Shown: positions 36,376 to 46,519 of the stretch, piece by piece | Layout: the number at the start of each line of letters is the position of its first letter | Numbering within the stretch: position 1 is the stretch's first letter | DNA from: Candidatus Mnemosynella biddleae | GTDB taxonomy: Archaea > Halobacteriota > Archaeoglobi > Mnemosynellales > Mnemosynellaceae | Length of the DNA stretch: 64,000 bases | Direction: 5' to 3' | Assembly: GCA_002011165.2 (NCBI GenBank) | Contig: MTMI02000003.1 | Span: forward strand, 248,001 to 312,000 | The notes under the pieces: model-generated | What the model was told of the DNA's origin: nothing | What the model saw: only the letters and a program-made list of their open reading frames with translations | Database searches by the model: none | Translations under genes and position numbers: made by a program

Positions 36376-38229
36376 TTAAACGACCTCGTAAATTTTCACT
36401 TCCGAATTCTCGTAAATGACGGGTAAATTGAATTGAATGTCTCCGAAGAGAGCCCTCTCTCTATCACTAACGACGAGATACTTTACAGAGTATTTTTTCA
36501 TTAACTTGAGATCTCCGTGATACATCCTTATGATGTCCTTTTGTCTTTCCTCAACTGGTTCGAAACCTCTCCACATAATCTCGTGTCCTCTCCAGCCAAG
36601 AACAGATGGATATCCCGTAAGCGTTGAAAACTGAGAGGAATAAGTATAAGAATCCCCATAGAGCTCGAGAATGACTCCTCTTTCTTTTGAGCTCAAAAAT
36701 GAGATTGCTTCGATATCCCGAGGATGAGATTCCTTCAAGTACTTCAGCCCATCGAGAGTGAGTTCCTCAAAATGATGAGCCTTATCAGCTATTGCTACTG
36801 GAAGAAAAACTGAAGAAAGTACGAGCATGGGGAGTAGGAGTTTCAACTCTTTTCTTCCAATCGAACTAAGAAATTTTCCAGCAGGAACGCTCCAGAGAAT
36901 CCAATTCTGTAATCCTAGTTTGAAAACAGTATTCATTCTTTCATATGGCTCTCCAAAAGCATCATTTACATACAAAATTTCCACGAAAATCGAGAGGAAT
37001 ATTCCTAATAGGACTAAAAGATTCTCGAGACTCATTTTCTCTCTTCTAATCGCAACGAAGAGAGGTATAAGGAGAGCCGGTACTTGATAGTTTGAAAAGA
37101 AAAGAAGGAGGAAAAGAGGGATTAACCACCAGTCTGATTTCCTAAAGTTCTTGTAAAACCTGAGATAGAAAATTGCGATAAACAAGCCGTAAAGAAGAAG
37201 GTAATGGTTCAGTTGTGTTGTTTCGTGAACAATTCCGATGGATCTATCAAAAAAGGATGTTCTGAACGGGAGGAAAAAGATGATAGGAAGAGATAAGAGA
37301 GGAATTTTTCGAAATTCCTTAGATATGAGGAGGACGAAGAAAGTGAGAAGGAAATAAGTTGGAAACTCCCAAGTATTTAGAGAGAGGAAGGAATTTAATA
37401 AAAGAAGAACTAAAAGAAAAGCTTCAAATGACCTCTTTTTGTATATTCTGTAAATGAGCATAATTGTGAGTATTTGAAATGGAATCGAGATCATATGAGG
37501 ATGAAGATCTGCATGAATGAATGAAAACGCTGGAAATTCATTTATCGTGTTTGGGATGACCCTCGAAAAATCCCAGTAATTCCAAGATATTTTAAAAGTT
37601 CCCGCAAAAGAGAGAAGATAGAGTAAAGTTAGAGCTCCAGATTTCCTTCTAGAAAACTCTTTTCCGAATTCGTAAGCCATGGGAATTGTTATCGCAGGAA
37701 TCGTTGCACTTGCAAGATTAAAGGCAATTTCAGGAGGGGTTCCCGTGAGTTTCACTAAAGAAGCAAACATCAGATATCCAAGATAATAGTAATTCATCTC
37801 AGAACCACCGAACCAAACATCCTCGAGAGGTAAGTTCTTTGAGACCAAAAGACCCTTCAATAAGGCAAACTCCATGAACTTTTCTCCACCTGTAAAGAGT
37901 ATTTCTGGCGAGAGAGCTCTTAAAAAAGAGAAGAAGAGGAAAGAAATTGCAAATATTAGTTCGATTTCGAGAAATCTTTTCATTTCGAATTTCATTTCTT
38001 TTGAAACTATAAGATTTAGAAGGGTTATTAAAAAGAGAGAGGGCAGAATTATGGAAATCGAAAATTCTACTCTTCCAAGATACCATAGGAGGAGAGAGAA
38101 GAGAATAAGAGAGATTGGTTTCGAAATAGAATAAAAACCAAGTCTCACAGAGAGCTGAAGAGAGAGAGCTGAAAAAAATTCCAGTGTTAGAAACCATATG
38201 AAGAGATGGAGGATCTCATTTTGAATCAA
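36376..38229 (-). CDS. DUF2298 membrane protein, glycosyltransferase-like
   Basis: A 617-residue protein of about a dozen hydrophobic segments in the DUF2298 family. It has GGSEMNYYYLGYLM in a loop after the first helices and HADLHPHMISIPFQI further in, then HETTQLNHYLLLYG. Such proteins resemble GT-C glycosyltransferases. They often occur with the Agl23-type protein encoded at the other end of this cluster. The C-terminal soluble part ends VIYENSEVKIYEVV. It overlaps the GT2-flippase gene by 14 bases, so the four genes are one operon for making or moving lipid-linked sugars. The substrate is unknown. Confidence 0.83.
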   Translation of the reverse strand: MIQNEILHLFIWFLTLEFFSALSLQLSVRLGFYSISKPISLILFSLLLWYLGRVEFSISIILPSLFLITLLNLIVSKEMKFEMKRFLEIELIFAISFLFFSFLRALSPEILFTGGEKFMEFALLKGLLVSKNLPLEDVWFGGSEMNYYYLGYLMFASLVKLTGTPPEIAFNLASATIPAITIPMAYEFGKEFSRRKSGALTLLYLLSFAGTFKISWNYWDFSRVIPNTINEFPAFSFIHADLHPHMISIPFQILTIMLIYRIYKKRSFEAFLLVLLLLNSFLSLNTWEFPTYFLLTFFVLLISKEFRKIPLLSLPIIFFLPFRTSFFDRSIGIVHETTQLNHYLLLYGLFIAIFYLRFYKNFRKSDWWLIPLFLLLFFSNYQVPALLIPLFVAIRREKMSLENLLVLLGIFLSIFVEILYVNDAFGEPYERMNTVFKLGLQNWILWSVPAGKFLSSIGRKELKLLLPMLVLSSVFLPVAIADKAHHFEELTLDGLKYLKESHPRDIEAISFLSSKERGVILELYGDSYTYSSQFSTLTGYPSVLGWRGHEIMWRGFEPVEERQKDIIRMYHGDLKLMKKYSVKYLVVSDRERALFGDIQFNLPVIYENSEVKIYEVV

Positions 38230-39850
38230 TATTTCTCACTCCCCTTTTCAGAACATCTAAGCTGATATCTAAAGTGCGGAGTGAGAGGAATCCGAAGATC
38301 AAGGTAACGAGATTTTTCAGAGCATGATCTACAAGAGCGACCGTAAAAGAGATCTCAGTTGGAATTCCTCCAGCTGTTAACACACCAGTCATCGCCGCTT
38401 CATATGTCCCTATCCCTCCGGGAGTGATCGGGAAAACTTTCGTCAAATTAGCAAACGAGACTGCGAGAATCACGAGGAGGAGAGAGGCGTGTATGAAAGA
38501 GGAGAGAATAACATAGCTTACAACCGCTTCGATCATCCAGAGAAGCATGGAGAGCGATGTGAAGAGAGTTAGTGATTTCAACTCAAACAATTTTCTCATG
38601 TCACCAAATATTTTCTGAAGATAAGAAGAGATTCTGGATGAAGTGGAGAAACGAATTAAAAAAACTGACAGAACGAAAAGAAGTGTTAAAAGTATAGAGA
38701 TGAGGAATACGAGTGAGCTTTTTTCGTAGAGTTCAACTCCGAGGATGACAAATGAGAGAAGTCCAAGAGTTGCTACAGAGAGGAGATCAAAAACTCTCTC
38801 TAAAAGGAGAGAGGAAAGAGCAGAAAGAACGGGTATTTCAGAGTCCCTTCTCAGAATGTATACTCTCGATAAATCCCCGATTCTTCCCGGAAGAACTATG
38901 TTCAGAGATTGAGATAAAAAGATAAGGGAGATTGAAGTTAGAATTGAGAGCTTATAACCTATCTTCCCTATGATGGCCGAGTATCTGATGCCTCTCAAAA
39001 CCCAAGAAAGAGAGTATATGATAGAGGCAACTGAGAGTGCTAAAAAGCTCACACTGAGAAGAGATTTGAAAATGTTCTCAAAACCAGAAAAAAAGGTTAT
39101 CGAAGCAAGAATAAGGAGGGCAATAAGAACGCTTCCAACGCCCCATCTCCCCTCGAGCTTCACGAGCTCGAGTTTAAGAAGAAGGGCTGAAAGACCCATT
39201 TCAATAGAGTCTCTGAAAAATTTGACTTTTGTATCTCCTTTTTCACGCCATATCACCGGAATTTCTGCGATCTTCAACTCTCTGTATTGAGCTCTCACGA
39301 GAATTTCTGTATCCCAAAACCATCCATTATCTTTAACCTCATCAAGGAGAATAATAGTGCTCTCTTTCCTGAAAGCTTTAAATCCACATTGATGATCTTT
39401 TATTTTTGACTTCAAAAGCATTCTAACCCAGAAATTGTAACACCAGCTAAGAAATCTTCTAGGAAGAGACCTCTTAGCAAGAGATGTCTTTCTTGAACCC
39501 ACAACAATATCGTAACCTTCTTCCATTAGCTTTATAACATCGGAGATGTGTGAAAGATCTGTTGCAAGATCGACATCCATGTAAAGGAGGATTTCTCCTC
39601 TAGCTGTTTTAAAAGCTCTTTTTAGAGCTTCTCCTCTTCCAAGACGTTCAGGATAGTGAAGGACTCTTATCCTTTCGTCCCTTTGCGAATAGCTCATCGC
39701 AATTTCGTAGGTTCGATCCTCGCTACCGTCTTCAGCAACGATGATTTCGTAATCAATTCCAAATTCCTCAAGCTTCTTTTTAGTATCCTCAATTGCCTTT
39801 CCAATGTTTTTCTCCTCGTTGTAAGCTGGAAGGATGATCGAGAGCTTCAT
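38216..39850 (-). CDS. GT2 glycosyltransferase fused to a UPF0104-type flippase domain
   Basis: This 544-residue fusion has an N-terminal (about 1-215) dolichyl-phosphate sugar transferase of GT2 type with ILPAYNEEKNIGKAIEDT, DGSEDRTYE and DVDLATDLSH. The membrane half (about 230-540, about eight helices) belongs to the UPF0104/AglD-like family, with ITPGGIGTYEAAMTGVLTAGG near the end. AglD in haloarchaea has this architecture and adds a mannose to dolichol phosphate. It should make a lipid-linked sugar and help move it across the membrane. It overlaps the FAD-oxidoreductase gene by four bases. Confidence 0.88.
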   Translation of the reverse strand: MKLSIILPAYNEEKNIGKAIEDTKKKLEEFGIDYEIIVAEDGSEDRTYEIAMSYSQRDERIRVLHYPERLGRGEALKRAFKTARGEILLYMDVDLATDLSHISDVIKLMEEGYDIVVGSRKTSLAKRSLPRRFLSWCYNFWVRMLLKSKIKDHQCGFKAFRKESTIILLDEVKDNGWFWDTEILVRAQYRELKIAEIPVIWREKGDTKVKFFRDSIEMGLSALLLKLELVKLEGRWGVGSVLIALLILASITFFSGFENIFKSLLSVSFLALSVASIIYSLSWVLRGIRYSAIIGKIGYKLSILTSISLIFLSQSLNIVLPGRIGDLSRVYILRRDSEIPVLSALSSLLLERVFDLLSVATLGLLSFVILGVELYEKSSLVFLISILLTLLFVLSVFLIRFSTSSRISSYLQKIFGDMRKLFELKSLTLFTSLSMLLWMIEAVVSYVILSSFIHASLLLVILAVSFANLTKVFPITPGGIGTYEAAMTGVLTAGGIPTEISFTVALVDHALKNLVTLIFGFLSLRTLDISLDVLKRGVRNIDSK

Positions 39851-41031
39851 TTTCTTTCACTTCCCAACATTTCTGCTACTTTCCTTCCTGCTATGATCGA
39901 ACCTTCCATGCTTCTCTCTGGATAGTTTGACTCAGAGAACAAGCCAGCATAATAAATTCCTTTCTCCTCATACGGAGCAATATTCTTCAAATATCCTCTC
40001 TCGTAAACGGGAGCGGTGTAATTTGCGTTTTCTATTCTTATCCATTTCACGTCCCTAATCTGGAAGTGATCTCTCAGAACCTTTCTCACAAACCTTTCAT
40101 CGAGTTCCCCAGTGTAGGATACGAAATAAGTTAAATGGCACCCATATTCTTCGGGCGATACCATATTTGTGTGGGCTATAACTGCACCGATCCGTGGAAT
40201 TCCCTGAACGTTAAGCCAGTAGATTTCCTCTAACACAGGTTCTTCTGTAGCAACAAGAGCGCATGAAGTTTTCTGCCACTTTATATTTCTCACGAGCTCT
40301 GGAGCTGTCACTATCAGATGTTCTCCCTTAAAACAACCTTTGGATGTTCTCACCTCTTTAAATCCTCCAGAAAAATTCACTTCCTTTACTCTCACCCCTT
40401 TAAGAATTTCCGCATCGGATTTCTCTGCAAGAGCTTCCACCAATTTTCCAAAACCTCCTTTTAGATATCCGACCCTTTCACCCCTAAAACCTCTTGAAGA
40501 TCTCATCCCGACTCTTCCAATAACCCAAGAAGCTGAGATTCTATTTGCATCTTTTCCGAACTTGCTCTCAATAAGAGGTTGAAAGAAATTTTGATACAAA
40601 CGTTCTCCACATTTCTTCTTTACCCATTCATTTCCGTCTATTTCATCCATCTCTTCGAGAATTTCCCTTCTCTTCATCATTTCTCTGCATTCTCTCACGA
40701 AAAGAGCCAATCTGAGTTTATCTGTAATGCTGAGATGGGGATACCTCAGAATTTCGATAGGTGTGTTCAAAGGATATATCTTTCCATTTACCAAAAATCC
40801 AGTTTTGGTTTCATACCACCGAACATATCTCCAGAGTTTCAGTCTCTTAAGTAAAGGAATTAGCTCAGTGTTGAACTCGAAGAAATGATGATAAAATTTC
40901 TCGATTCCCAAATCGGGATAGATGTCAAGAAGGCCACCTATTCTCTGAGATTTTTCCAGAACCAAAGCCTCTTCTATATCGAGGGCTACCCTTAACCCGC
41001 TCAAACCCGCACCGATGATGAGAGTTCTCAT
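39847..41031 (-). CDS. FAD-dependent oxidoreductase, UDP-galactopyranose mutase/protoporphyrinogen-oxidase-like
   Basis: A protein of about 394 residues beginning MRTLIIGAGLSGLRVALD, a dinucleotide-binding fold for FAD. It resembles the flavin amine-oxidase-like family of phytoene desaturases and UDP-galactopyranose mutase homologues found in glycosylation clusters. A second FAD-contact segment is YYAGLFSESNYPERSMEGSIIAG near the C-terminus. The ATG at 41031 overlaps the stop of the preceding gene (ATGA), so it is chosen over in-frame upstream starts to 41142. The exact reaction is unknown. Confidence 0.82.
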   Translation of the reverse strand: MRTLIIGAGLSGLRVALDIEEALVLEKSQRIGGLLDIYPDLGIEKFYHHFFEFNTELIPLLKRLKLWRYVRWYETKTGFLVNGKIYPLNTPIEILRYPHLSITDKLRLALFVRECREMMKRREILEEMDEIDGNEWVKKKCGERLYQNFFQPLIESKFGKDANRISASWVIGRVGMRSSRGFRGERVGYLKGGFGKLVEALAEKSDAEILKGVRVKEVNFSGGFKEVRTSKGCFKGEHLIVTAPELVRNIKWQKTSCALVATEEPVLEEIYWLNVQGIPRIGAVIAHTNMVSPEEYGCHLTYFVSYTGELDERFVRKVLRDHFQIRDVKWIRIENANYTAPVYERGYLKNIAPYEEKGIYYAGLFSESNYPERSMEGSIIAGRKVAEMLGSERK

Positions 41032-42437
41032 GAGTTCAACCTCGCGTAGAGATGTAGCCATAAAGCTCCGGGATCTCCCATCCCTTCTCTTTTCAGGAGA
41101 TAAGACGGAAGATCTTTCAATTCGACTTGAGGAATCCACCACTCTCTTAATTTGAAGTCTCTCACCTTGACATATCCTTCAATTTCAATTTCCTCTTTTG
41201 TTATAAGATATTCCGCAGTTAGTTTTGATGGAGCTTTCGTCCAGTAACTCACATTTTCATTTCTTAAATACCATGGGAATGGCCAGTAATCATCACTGAT
41301 GATAGCTATCTCGTGACCTCTGATCTCATTCACAACCTCTGGAACATCCACAGAAGTTTGAACAAATACAAGAGGTTCCTTAGGATTGGCGGGATGGATG
41401 TAGTTTACGAGAATGGAAGAATATACTGTGTATGAGGTGAGGAGCAGAAAGAGTATTAAAAGGAGTTTCTTTTGTGAGAACTCTTCCAGAAATTCGAAAG
41501 CTATGAAGACTGCGGGAAGAAGAATGTGAATTGAGAGCCAAGGAACCTTTTCTCCGAGATACGAATAGATGATGAAAGAGGAGAGATACCAGTAGATGAA
41601 AAAGAGCATCTTTTGATTGCCTTTCCTGTAGAAGTAAACGCAACCCATGAAGCTGAAAAGTAAGACGGGAGATTCATATAGGAGGAGGATTGGAAAGTAG
41701 TAATACGGAGGGCCACCTATTCTCTGTATCTTATGCATTTCGAACCAATGAGAGATGGCATCTGGAATCGAACTAATAGCTCTTTCTGGGTGGGAGAGAA
41801 AGGAAGAGAAGAATAAGAAGTAAATGAGAATTGCAGGAATGGATGAGATGATGACGCTTTTCCAGTTTCCTAAGATCCATTTCATAGTTTTCCTTGGATA
41901 TCTCAGGAGAAGGAAGGATATGAAAATAAAAAGTGTTATGAAGGTATTTTCTTTAGTGCAGAGAGATAGAGAAGCGACTGAGAAGAGTGAGATGAGATAA
42001 ACGTTTTTTCTCGTCCTTAAGTACTCCTCCGCAAGAATGTAGATTAAAAGACTCCAGAAGGCAATTATGATGTCATTTCTGAAAAACCTTGAGTAGTAAA
42101 GAAAGATAGGAGAGATTGAGATGTAGAGAGCTATGAGAATTTTTTTCTTCTCACTCAGACGCATAAAAAGAATTAGAACGATTAGAAGAACTCCAAAAAT
42201 CACAGGAAGGATTCTCGCAGAGAAATCGGAGATTCCAAAGAGTTTGAAGATGAGAGAGGTTGCGTAATACAAGAAAGGTCCATGATAAGCAGGATCGTAA
42301 ATGTAACTGGAGAGGTGAAGTGTGATCCAGCCCTGAACGCTCTCATCGTGATGCATCGGTCTGAAGTCGAGAAGGATGACTCTCAGAAAGAGGGCGAAAA
42401 GGATTATCGCAAGATATATGAGTTTTCTGGCTTTCAC
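41028..42437 (-). CDS. Agl23-type membrane protein (TIGR03663), GT-C-like
   Basis: This multi-spanning protein of about 469 residues has the GT-C signature FRPMHHDESVQGW in the first extracytoplasmic loop, with acidic residues as in dolichyl-phosphate-mannose transferases. It belongs to the TIGR03663 group, linked to flippase and glycosylation genes. The open frame reaches 42515, but that overlaps taw1. A GTG at 42437 lies about 29 bases from a minus-strand TATA-like TTTATTAAT, fits a near-leaderless start, and removes an unlikely N-terminus. It is the first gene of the glycosylation operon. Confidence 0.83.
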   Translation of the reverse strand: MKARKLIYLAIILFALFLRVILLDFRPMHHDESVQGWITLHLSSYIYDPAYHGPFLYYATSLIFKLFGISDFSARILPVIFGVLLIVLILFMRLSEKKKILIALYISISPIFLYYSRFFRNDIIIAFWSLLIYILAEEYLRTRKNVYLISLFSVASLSLCTKENTFITLFIFISFLLLRYPRKTMKWILGNWKSVIISSIPAILIYFLFFSSFLSHPERAISSIPDAISHWFEMHKIQRIGGPPYYYFPILLLYESPVLLFSFMGCVYFYRKGNQKMLFFIYWYLSSFIIYSYLGEKVPWLSIHILLPAVFIAFEFLEEFSQKKLLLILFLLLTSYTVYSSILVNYIHPANPKEPLVFVQTSVDVPEVVNEIRGHEIAIISDDYWPFPWYLRNENVSYWTKAPSKLTAEYLITKEEIEIEGYVKVRDFKLREWWIPQVELKDLPSYLLKREGMGDPGALWLHLYARLNS

Positions 42438-42479
42438 TTTCGATAGTTTAAAGCCAAACCGATTAATAAATTTGATGAG

Positions 42480-43370
42480 ATGATGAAAGAAGTTCTGGAG
42501 AAGCAGGGATATCACTTCATAGGGGACGCAGCTGTTAAAACCTGTCTTTGGACTAAAAAATCATTGAGAGGAGAAGGGGAGTGTTATAAATCTAAATTTT
42601 ATGGAATTTCCTCTCACAGATGCATTCAAATGACTCCCTCGCTTCTTTGCAATCAGAGATGTATTTTCTGTTGGAGACCTTTCGATTCCGGAGAGGTTTC
42701 TTTTGATGCTCCCGAAGAAATAGTTGAAGGATGTATCCGAGAACACAGAAGATTAATCTCTGGTTATCACGGATACGAGAGGACTCCTGAGGAGAGATTT
42801 AAAGAGGCTCTCGAACCAAGACATGTGGCAATCTCTCTAAGTGGAGAGCCGACTCTATATCCTTATCTTCGAGAACTCATAGAACTCTTCCATGAAAGAG
42901 GATTTACAACTTTCCTCGTTTCAAACGGAACAAATCCTGATGTTTTGAGAAGAGTTAGACCCACTCAACTTTACATCTCTCTTGATGCACCTGATGAGGA
43001 AATATATGAATTTGTATGTCAGCCAGTTGGTGACACATGGAAGAGGATTATAGAGAGTCTCAAGCTCTTGAGAACTCATCCCTCTAGAACTGTGATAAGA
43101 GTGACCGCAGTGAGAGACTATAACATGAGTGAGGAGGAGAAATACGGAGAGCTCGTAAAAATGGCTTCTCCGGATTATGTTGAGGTGAAAGCGTATATGC
43201 ACCTTGGATTTTCTAGAATGCGACTCAGAAGAGAGGCTATGCCGACTCATGAAGAAGTGAGAGCTTTTGCACTCAAAATTGCGGAAAATTGCGGATATAA
43301 AATTGCGGATGAATCCGAAATTAGTAGAGTTGTCTTGCTTTCTAAAGATGGAAGAGTTGAGAAGTTGTAA
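42480..43370 (+). CDS. taw1: Taw1/Tyw1, 4-demethylwyosine synthase
   Basis: This 296-residue radical-SAM enzyme converts 1-methylguanosine-37 of tRNA-Phe to the tricyclic imG-14 base of wyosine using pyruvate. The radical-SAM cluster is C-x3-C-x2-C in CNQRCIFCW. Further cysteines (VKTCLWTK, GECYKS, HRCIQM) build the second cluster of the archaeal enzyme, which lacks the flavodoxin domain of eukaryotic Tyw1. Downstream AISLSGEPTLYPYL and EVKAYMHLGFS match the family. The start can be either ATG at 42480 or 42483. The adjacent GAT-rich bases are a weak ribosome site. Confidence 0.92.
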   Translation: MMKEVLEKQGYHFIGDAAVKTCLWTKKSLRGEGECYKSKFYGISSHRCIQMTPSLLCNQRCIFCWRPFDSGEVSFDAPEEIVEGCIREHRRLISGYHGYERTPEERFKEALEPRHVAISLSGEPTLYPYLRELIELFHERGFTTFLVSNGTNPDVLRRVRPTQLYISLDAPDEEIYEFVCQPVGDTWKRIIESLKLLRTHPSRTVIRVTAVRDYNMSEEEKYGELVKMASPDYVEVKAYMHLGFSRMRLRREAMPTHEEVRAFALKIAENCGYKIADESEISRVVLLSKDGRVEKL

Positions 43371-43443
43371 TTGATTAATAATTGAGAAATCTTGGGTAAA
43401 GTTAAAATAAAGAGGTTGGAAAAAAGGATATTCGGGTGATTGA

Positions 43444-44112
43444 ATGAGCTGTAAGATCGCAATACTTGGAGGAACTGGAGACATAGGAGAGGGTTTAGCC
43501 CTAAGATGGGCAATTGCAGGGCATGAAATTATAATAGGATCGAGAAAAGAAGAGAAGGCAAAACAAGCTGTTGAGAGATATCTTAACATACTAAAGGAGA
43601 GAGGTTATACCGATGTTAAAATGAGTGGAATGGAGAACAAAGAAGCTGCTGCTCAGGCAGAGATCATAGTACTTTCGATTCCTTATGAACATACGCTTTC
43701 AACAATTGAGCATATTAAGGATGTTTTGAAAGATCAGATAATCATCTGTCCTGTTGTTCCAATGGAGAAGAAAAAGGGTTATTTCCTCTACACCCCCCCA
43801 GAAGAGGGTTCTGCAGCAGAAATGGTGCAGAAAGCTGTTCCCGAGACTTGCAAAGTAGTTGCAGCTTATCAGAATATTGCGGCCGACAAACTTGCGAATC
43901 TGGATCTTGATATTGAGTATGACGTTGTGGTCTGTGGACCGAAAGAGGAGAGAAAACTCGTGATGGAATTAACGGAACAGATGGGTAAACTCAGAGCTCT
44001 TGATGGAGGTCCTCTCCCAGCTGCGAGAATGGTTGAAGCGATGACTCCGCTGATAATCAATGTTGCAATGAAGAACAAAATGAAAGACGTTTCAATAAAA
44101 TTCGTTGAGTAA
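43444..44112 (+). CDS. npdG: F420H2:NADP+ oxidoreductase (Fno/NpdG)
   Basis: This 222-residue enzyme moves a hydride between coenzyme F420 and NADP. The N-terminal nucleotide fold is IAILGGTGDIGEGLALRWA, and phosphate selectivity for NADP comes from the following GSRKEEKA. SIPYEHT and VVAAYQNIAADKLA are conserved in archaeal Fno. F420 use supports an Archaeoglobi- or methanogen-like host. It follows taw1 by 73 bases on the same strand. The preceding GGTGATTGAATG includes a likely ribosome site. Confidence 0.93.
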   Translation: MSCKIAILGGTGDIGEGLALRWAIAGHEIIIGSRKEEKAKQAVERYLNILKERGYTDVKMSGMENKEAAAQAEIIVLSIPYEHTLSTIEHIKDVLKDQIIICPVVPMEKKKGYFLYTPPEEGSAAEMVQKAVPETCKVVAAYQNIAADKLANLDLDIEYDVVVCGPKEERKLVMELTEQMGKLRALDGGPLPAARMVEAMTPLIINVAMKNKMKDVSIKFVE

Positions 44113-44139
44113 GTGGAGATTTATACAAATCTCCACTTT

Positions 44140-45015
44140 TTAATCCTCATATATCGGTGTTCCTTCTTCTTGCGTTAGTTTTTCGAACTCCTCCATCAAT
44201 CTCTTTGTTATTGCCCCCACTTTTCCATTCCCGATGACTCTCCCATCAATTTTCGTTACTGGAGCTATTTCAGCTGCGGTTCCAGTTACGAAAACTTCAT
44301 CGGCGGTGTAAAGATCGAAAAGACTTATGTTCTGCTCTTTTAGATCATATCCAAGTCTCTCACAGAGTTCAAAAACGACTTCTCTTGTTATTCCTCTGAG
44401 GCTGAGAAGAGCTGGTGGTGTGTAAATTTTTCCTTTCTTTACAACGAAAATATTGTCTCCAGAACCCTCGCAGATGTATCCGTTATCATCGAGAAAGATT
44501 GCTTCGTCTGCACCTTTTACATTCGCTTCTATCTTGCCCAAGATGTTATTCAAGTAATTCAGAGATTTCACGTTAACCACAAGAGCTGCTGGGGAGATTC
44601 TTCTGACTCCAACTGAGACTGCATGGAGACCTCTCTCATAGAGATCTCCATACATCTTACCCCATTCTCTTGTGATGATGATCACAGTGGGTTTTTTGCA
44701 CTTCCTCGGATCTAATCCTAGATCTCCAACGCCACGAGTGACTATCGGGCGAATATAAGCGTCTCTCAACCCATTCCTTCTCAAACACTCGATAATTGCT
44801 TTTTTCATTTCATCCTTTGTCATCGGTATTTCAAGCAGGATTGCCTTCGCGGAATCATAAAGTCTGTCAATATGCTCATCGAATCTGAAGATTCTTCCGT
44901 TATAAGCTCTTATACCTTCAAAAACTCCATCGCCGTAAAAGAATCCATGATCAAAGACTGAGATTTTCGCTTCCTCCTCTGGATAGAACTCTCCGTTAAT
45001 GTAAACCCATCCCAT
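44140..45015 (-). CDS. ilvE: Branched-chain amino acid aminotransferase
   Basis: This 291-residue fold-IV PLP enzyme makes Leu, Ile and Val by transamination. Recognisable are [15 protein letters not shown] (substrate loop), a PLP lysine in [32 protein letters not shown], and TAAEIAPV near the end. It is monocistronic, convergent with npdG, with only 27 bases between the stops. A short inverted T/A-rich region there could end transcription in both directions. Confidence 0.93.
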   Translation of the reverse strand: MGWVYINGEFYPEEEAKISVFDHGFFYGDGVFEGIRAYNGRIFRFDEHIDRLYDSAKAILLEIPMTKDEMKKAIIECLRRNGLRDAYIRPIVTRGVGDLGLDPRKCKKPTVIIITREWGKMYGDLYERGLHAVSVGVRRISPAALVVNVKSLNYLNNILGKIEANVKGADEAIFLDDNGYICEGSGDNIFVVKKGKIYTPPALLSLRGITREVVFELCERLGYDLKEQNISLFDLYTADEVFVTGTAAEIAPVTKIDGRVIGNGKVGAITKRLMEEFEKLTQEEGTPIYED

Positions 45016-45081
45016 TATTGGTCACCCTCTCCAACATTAGTTTGAGTAATTTCCATCCCTGAAATTTATAAAGATTTAGTA

Positions 45082-46434
45082 TCACAGTGCGACCATCACT
45101 CTAATGTCACTTACGTTTGTTCCAGTTGGTCCGGTGAATATCAAATCATTTAGCTTTCTGAAGAACTCATAAGAATTGTTCTCTTTCAGGTACTCTTCGA
45201 TGCTCAAACCCATCTTCTCTGCTCTCTCGTAGCTCTTCCCATCTGCAATAGCTCCTGCTGCATCTGTTGGACCGTCAATTCCGTCAGTTCCCATGCAAAG
45301 AACCGCAATGTTATCCACTCCTCTCATCTTTTCAATAGCTCCTAAAACGAATTCCATTGCTCTTCCGCCCTTTCCACTTCCTTTTACCGTAACGGTTGTC
45401 TCTCCACCAGAGATGATGACTGCAGGCCTTTTCAGCGGAATTCCACTTTTCACAACTTCTCTTAGAATTCCAGCATGAGCTATTCCTACTTCTCTGCTCT
45501 CTCCCTCTATCATCGAAGAGAGAACTAGAACATTCATTCCGAGCTCTTTTGCCTTTTCAGCAGCTCCAATAAGGGCTTCGAGATTATTCGAGAGAATGAC
45601 ATTGTTCACTTTTCTGAAGACTTCATCCCCCTCTTTCGGAGTTTCCGGAATCTCGCCTCTCAACCCCTTTTCAAGTCTCTCTCTTACCGAGTTTGGAACC
45701 TCGTTCCATATTTCATACTTCTTTAAGACGTTCACCGCATCCTCAAAAGTTGAAGCATCTGGAGCAGTTGGGCCAGAAGCTATAACATCGAGAGGATCTC
45801 CTATGACGTCAGAAATGAGAAGGGTTATAACTGTAGCGGGATATGCTGCTCTTGCGAGTTGACCTCCTTTTATCAGAGATATGTGCTTTCTGACCGCATT
45901 AATTTCGTTGATGGTAGCTCCGCATCTAAGAAGAAGATCAGTAACTTTTTTCTTTTCCTCAAGAGTTATTGGTGGAACGGGAAGCGGAAGAAGAGCTGAA
46001 CCTCCTCCAGAGATGAGACAAATGACGAGATCGTCTTCATCCGCCTCTTTCAAAAGCTCGATGATCTTTTTTGCGCCTTCCATACCACCCTCCCCAGGAA
46101 TGGGGTGTGTTCCCCTAACACACTCGACCTTCGGAATCTCCCGAACCGTGGTATCGACGATTACGCCCCTCTCTATTTTATCTCCGAGAATCTCGTAAAG
46201 AACTGATGCCATGGTTGAAGATGCTTTTCCACCTCCGACAACAAATATTCTCCTGAAGTTCCTGAGATCATAAGAAGAAGTTCTGACAATTAATCTATTT
46301 CCTTCAATCCTCACATGCCTCTTTATGATTTTCTCTGGTAGAACTCTCTCTATTCCAGCAGTAGCAACCTTTAAGCATATTTCTCTCGCTCTTTCATCTC
46401 CATTCTCCACGAGTTCCTGAAAATTTCGAATCAT
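45082..46434 (-). CDS. Glycerate 2-kinase (MOFRL family)
   Basis: This 450-residue DUF4147/MOFRL protein makes 2-phosphoglycerate from glycerate and ATP, joining one-carbon or sugar-acid routes to lower glycolysis. Seen are VVGGGKASSTMASVLYEIL, LISGGGSALLPLP, VRKHISLIKGGQLA, the MOFRL-domain AVIISGGETTVTVKGSGKGGRAMEF, and the closing GTDGIDGPTDAAGA. The ATG at 46434 is followed by IRNFQEL. It is a single gene, diverging from the Hsp20 gene by about 85 bases. It may finish the route from the class II aldolase products in the 23-33 kb island. Confidence 0.92.
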   Translation of the reverse strand: MIRNFQELVENGDERAREICLKVATAGIERVLPEKIIKRHVRIEGNRLIVRTSSYDLRNFRRIFVVGGGKASSTMASVLYEILGDKIERGVIVDTTVREIPKVECVRGTHPIPGEGGMEGAKKIIELLKEADEDDLVICLISGGGSALLPLPVPPITLEEKKKVTDLLLRCGATINEINAVRKHISLIKGGQLARAAYPATVITLLISDVIGDPLDVIASGPTAPDASTFEDAVNVLKKYEIWNEVPNSVRERLEKGLRGEIPETPKEGDEVFRKVNNVILSNNLEALIGAAEKAKELGMNVLVLSSMIEGESREVGIAHAGILREVVKSGIPLKRPAVIISGGETTVTVKGSGKGGRAMEFVLGAIEKMRGVDNIAVLCMGTDGIDGPTDAAGAIADGKSYERAEKMGLSIEEYLKENNSYEFFRKLNDLIFTGPTGTNVSDIRVMVAL

Positions 46435-46519
46435 AGTAATTTTTCTTCCGAAGGAAATTAAAAATGTTGTGCAGAAATAATAAGCTTAATAAGAGTTGGC
46501 AAGCAAAAAGGTATGCGAA

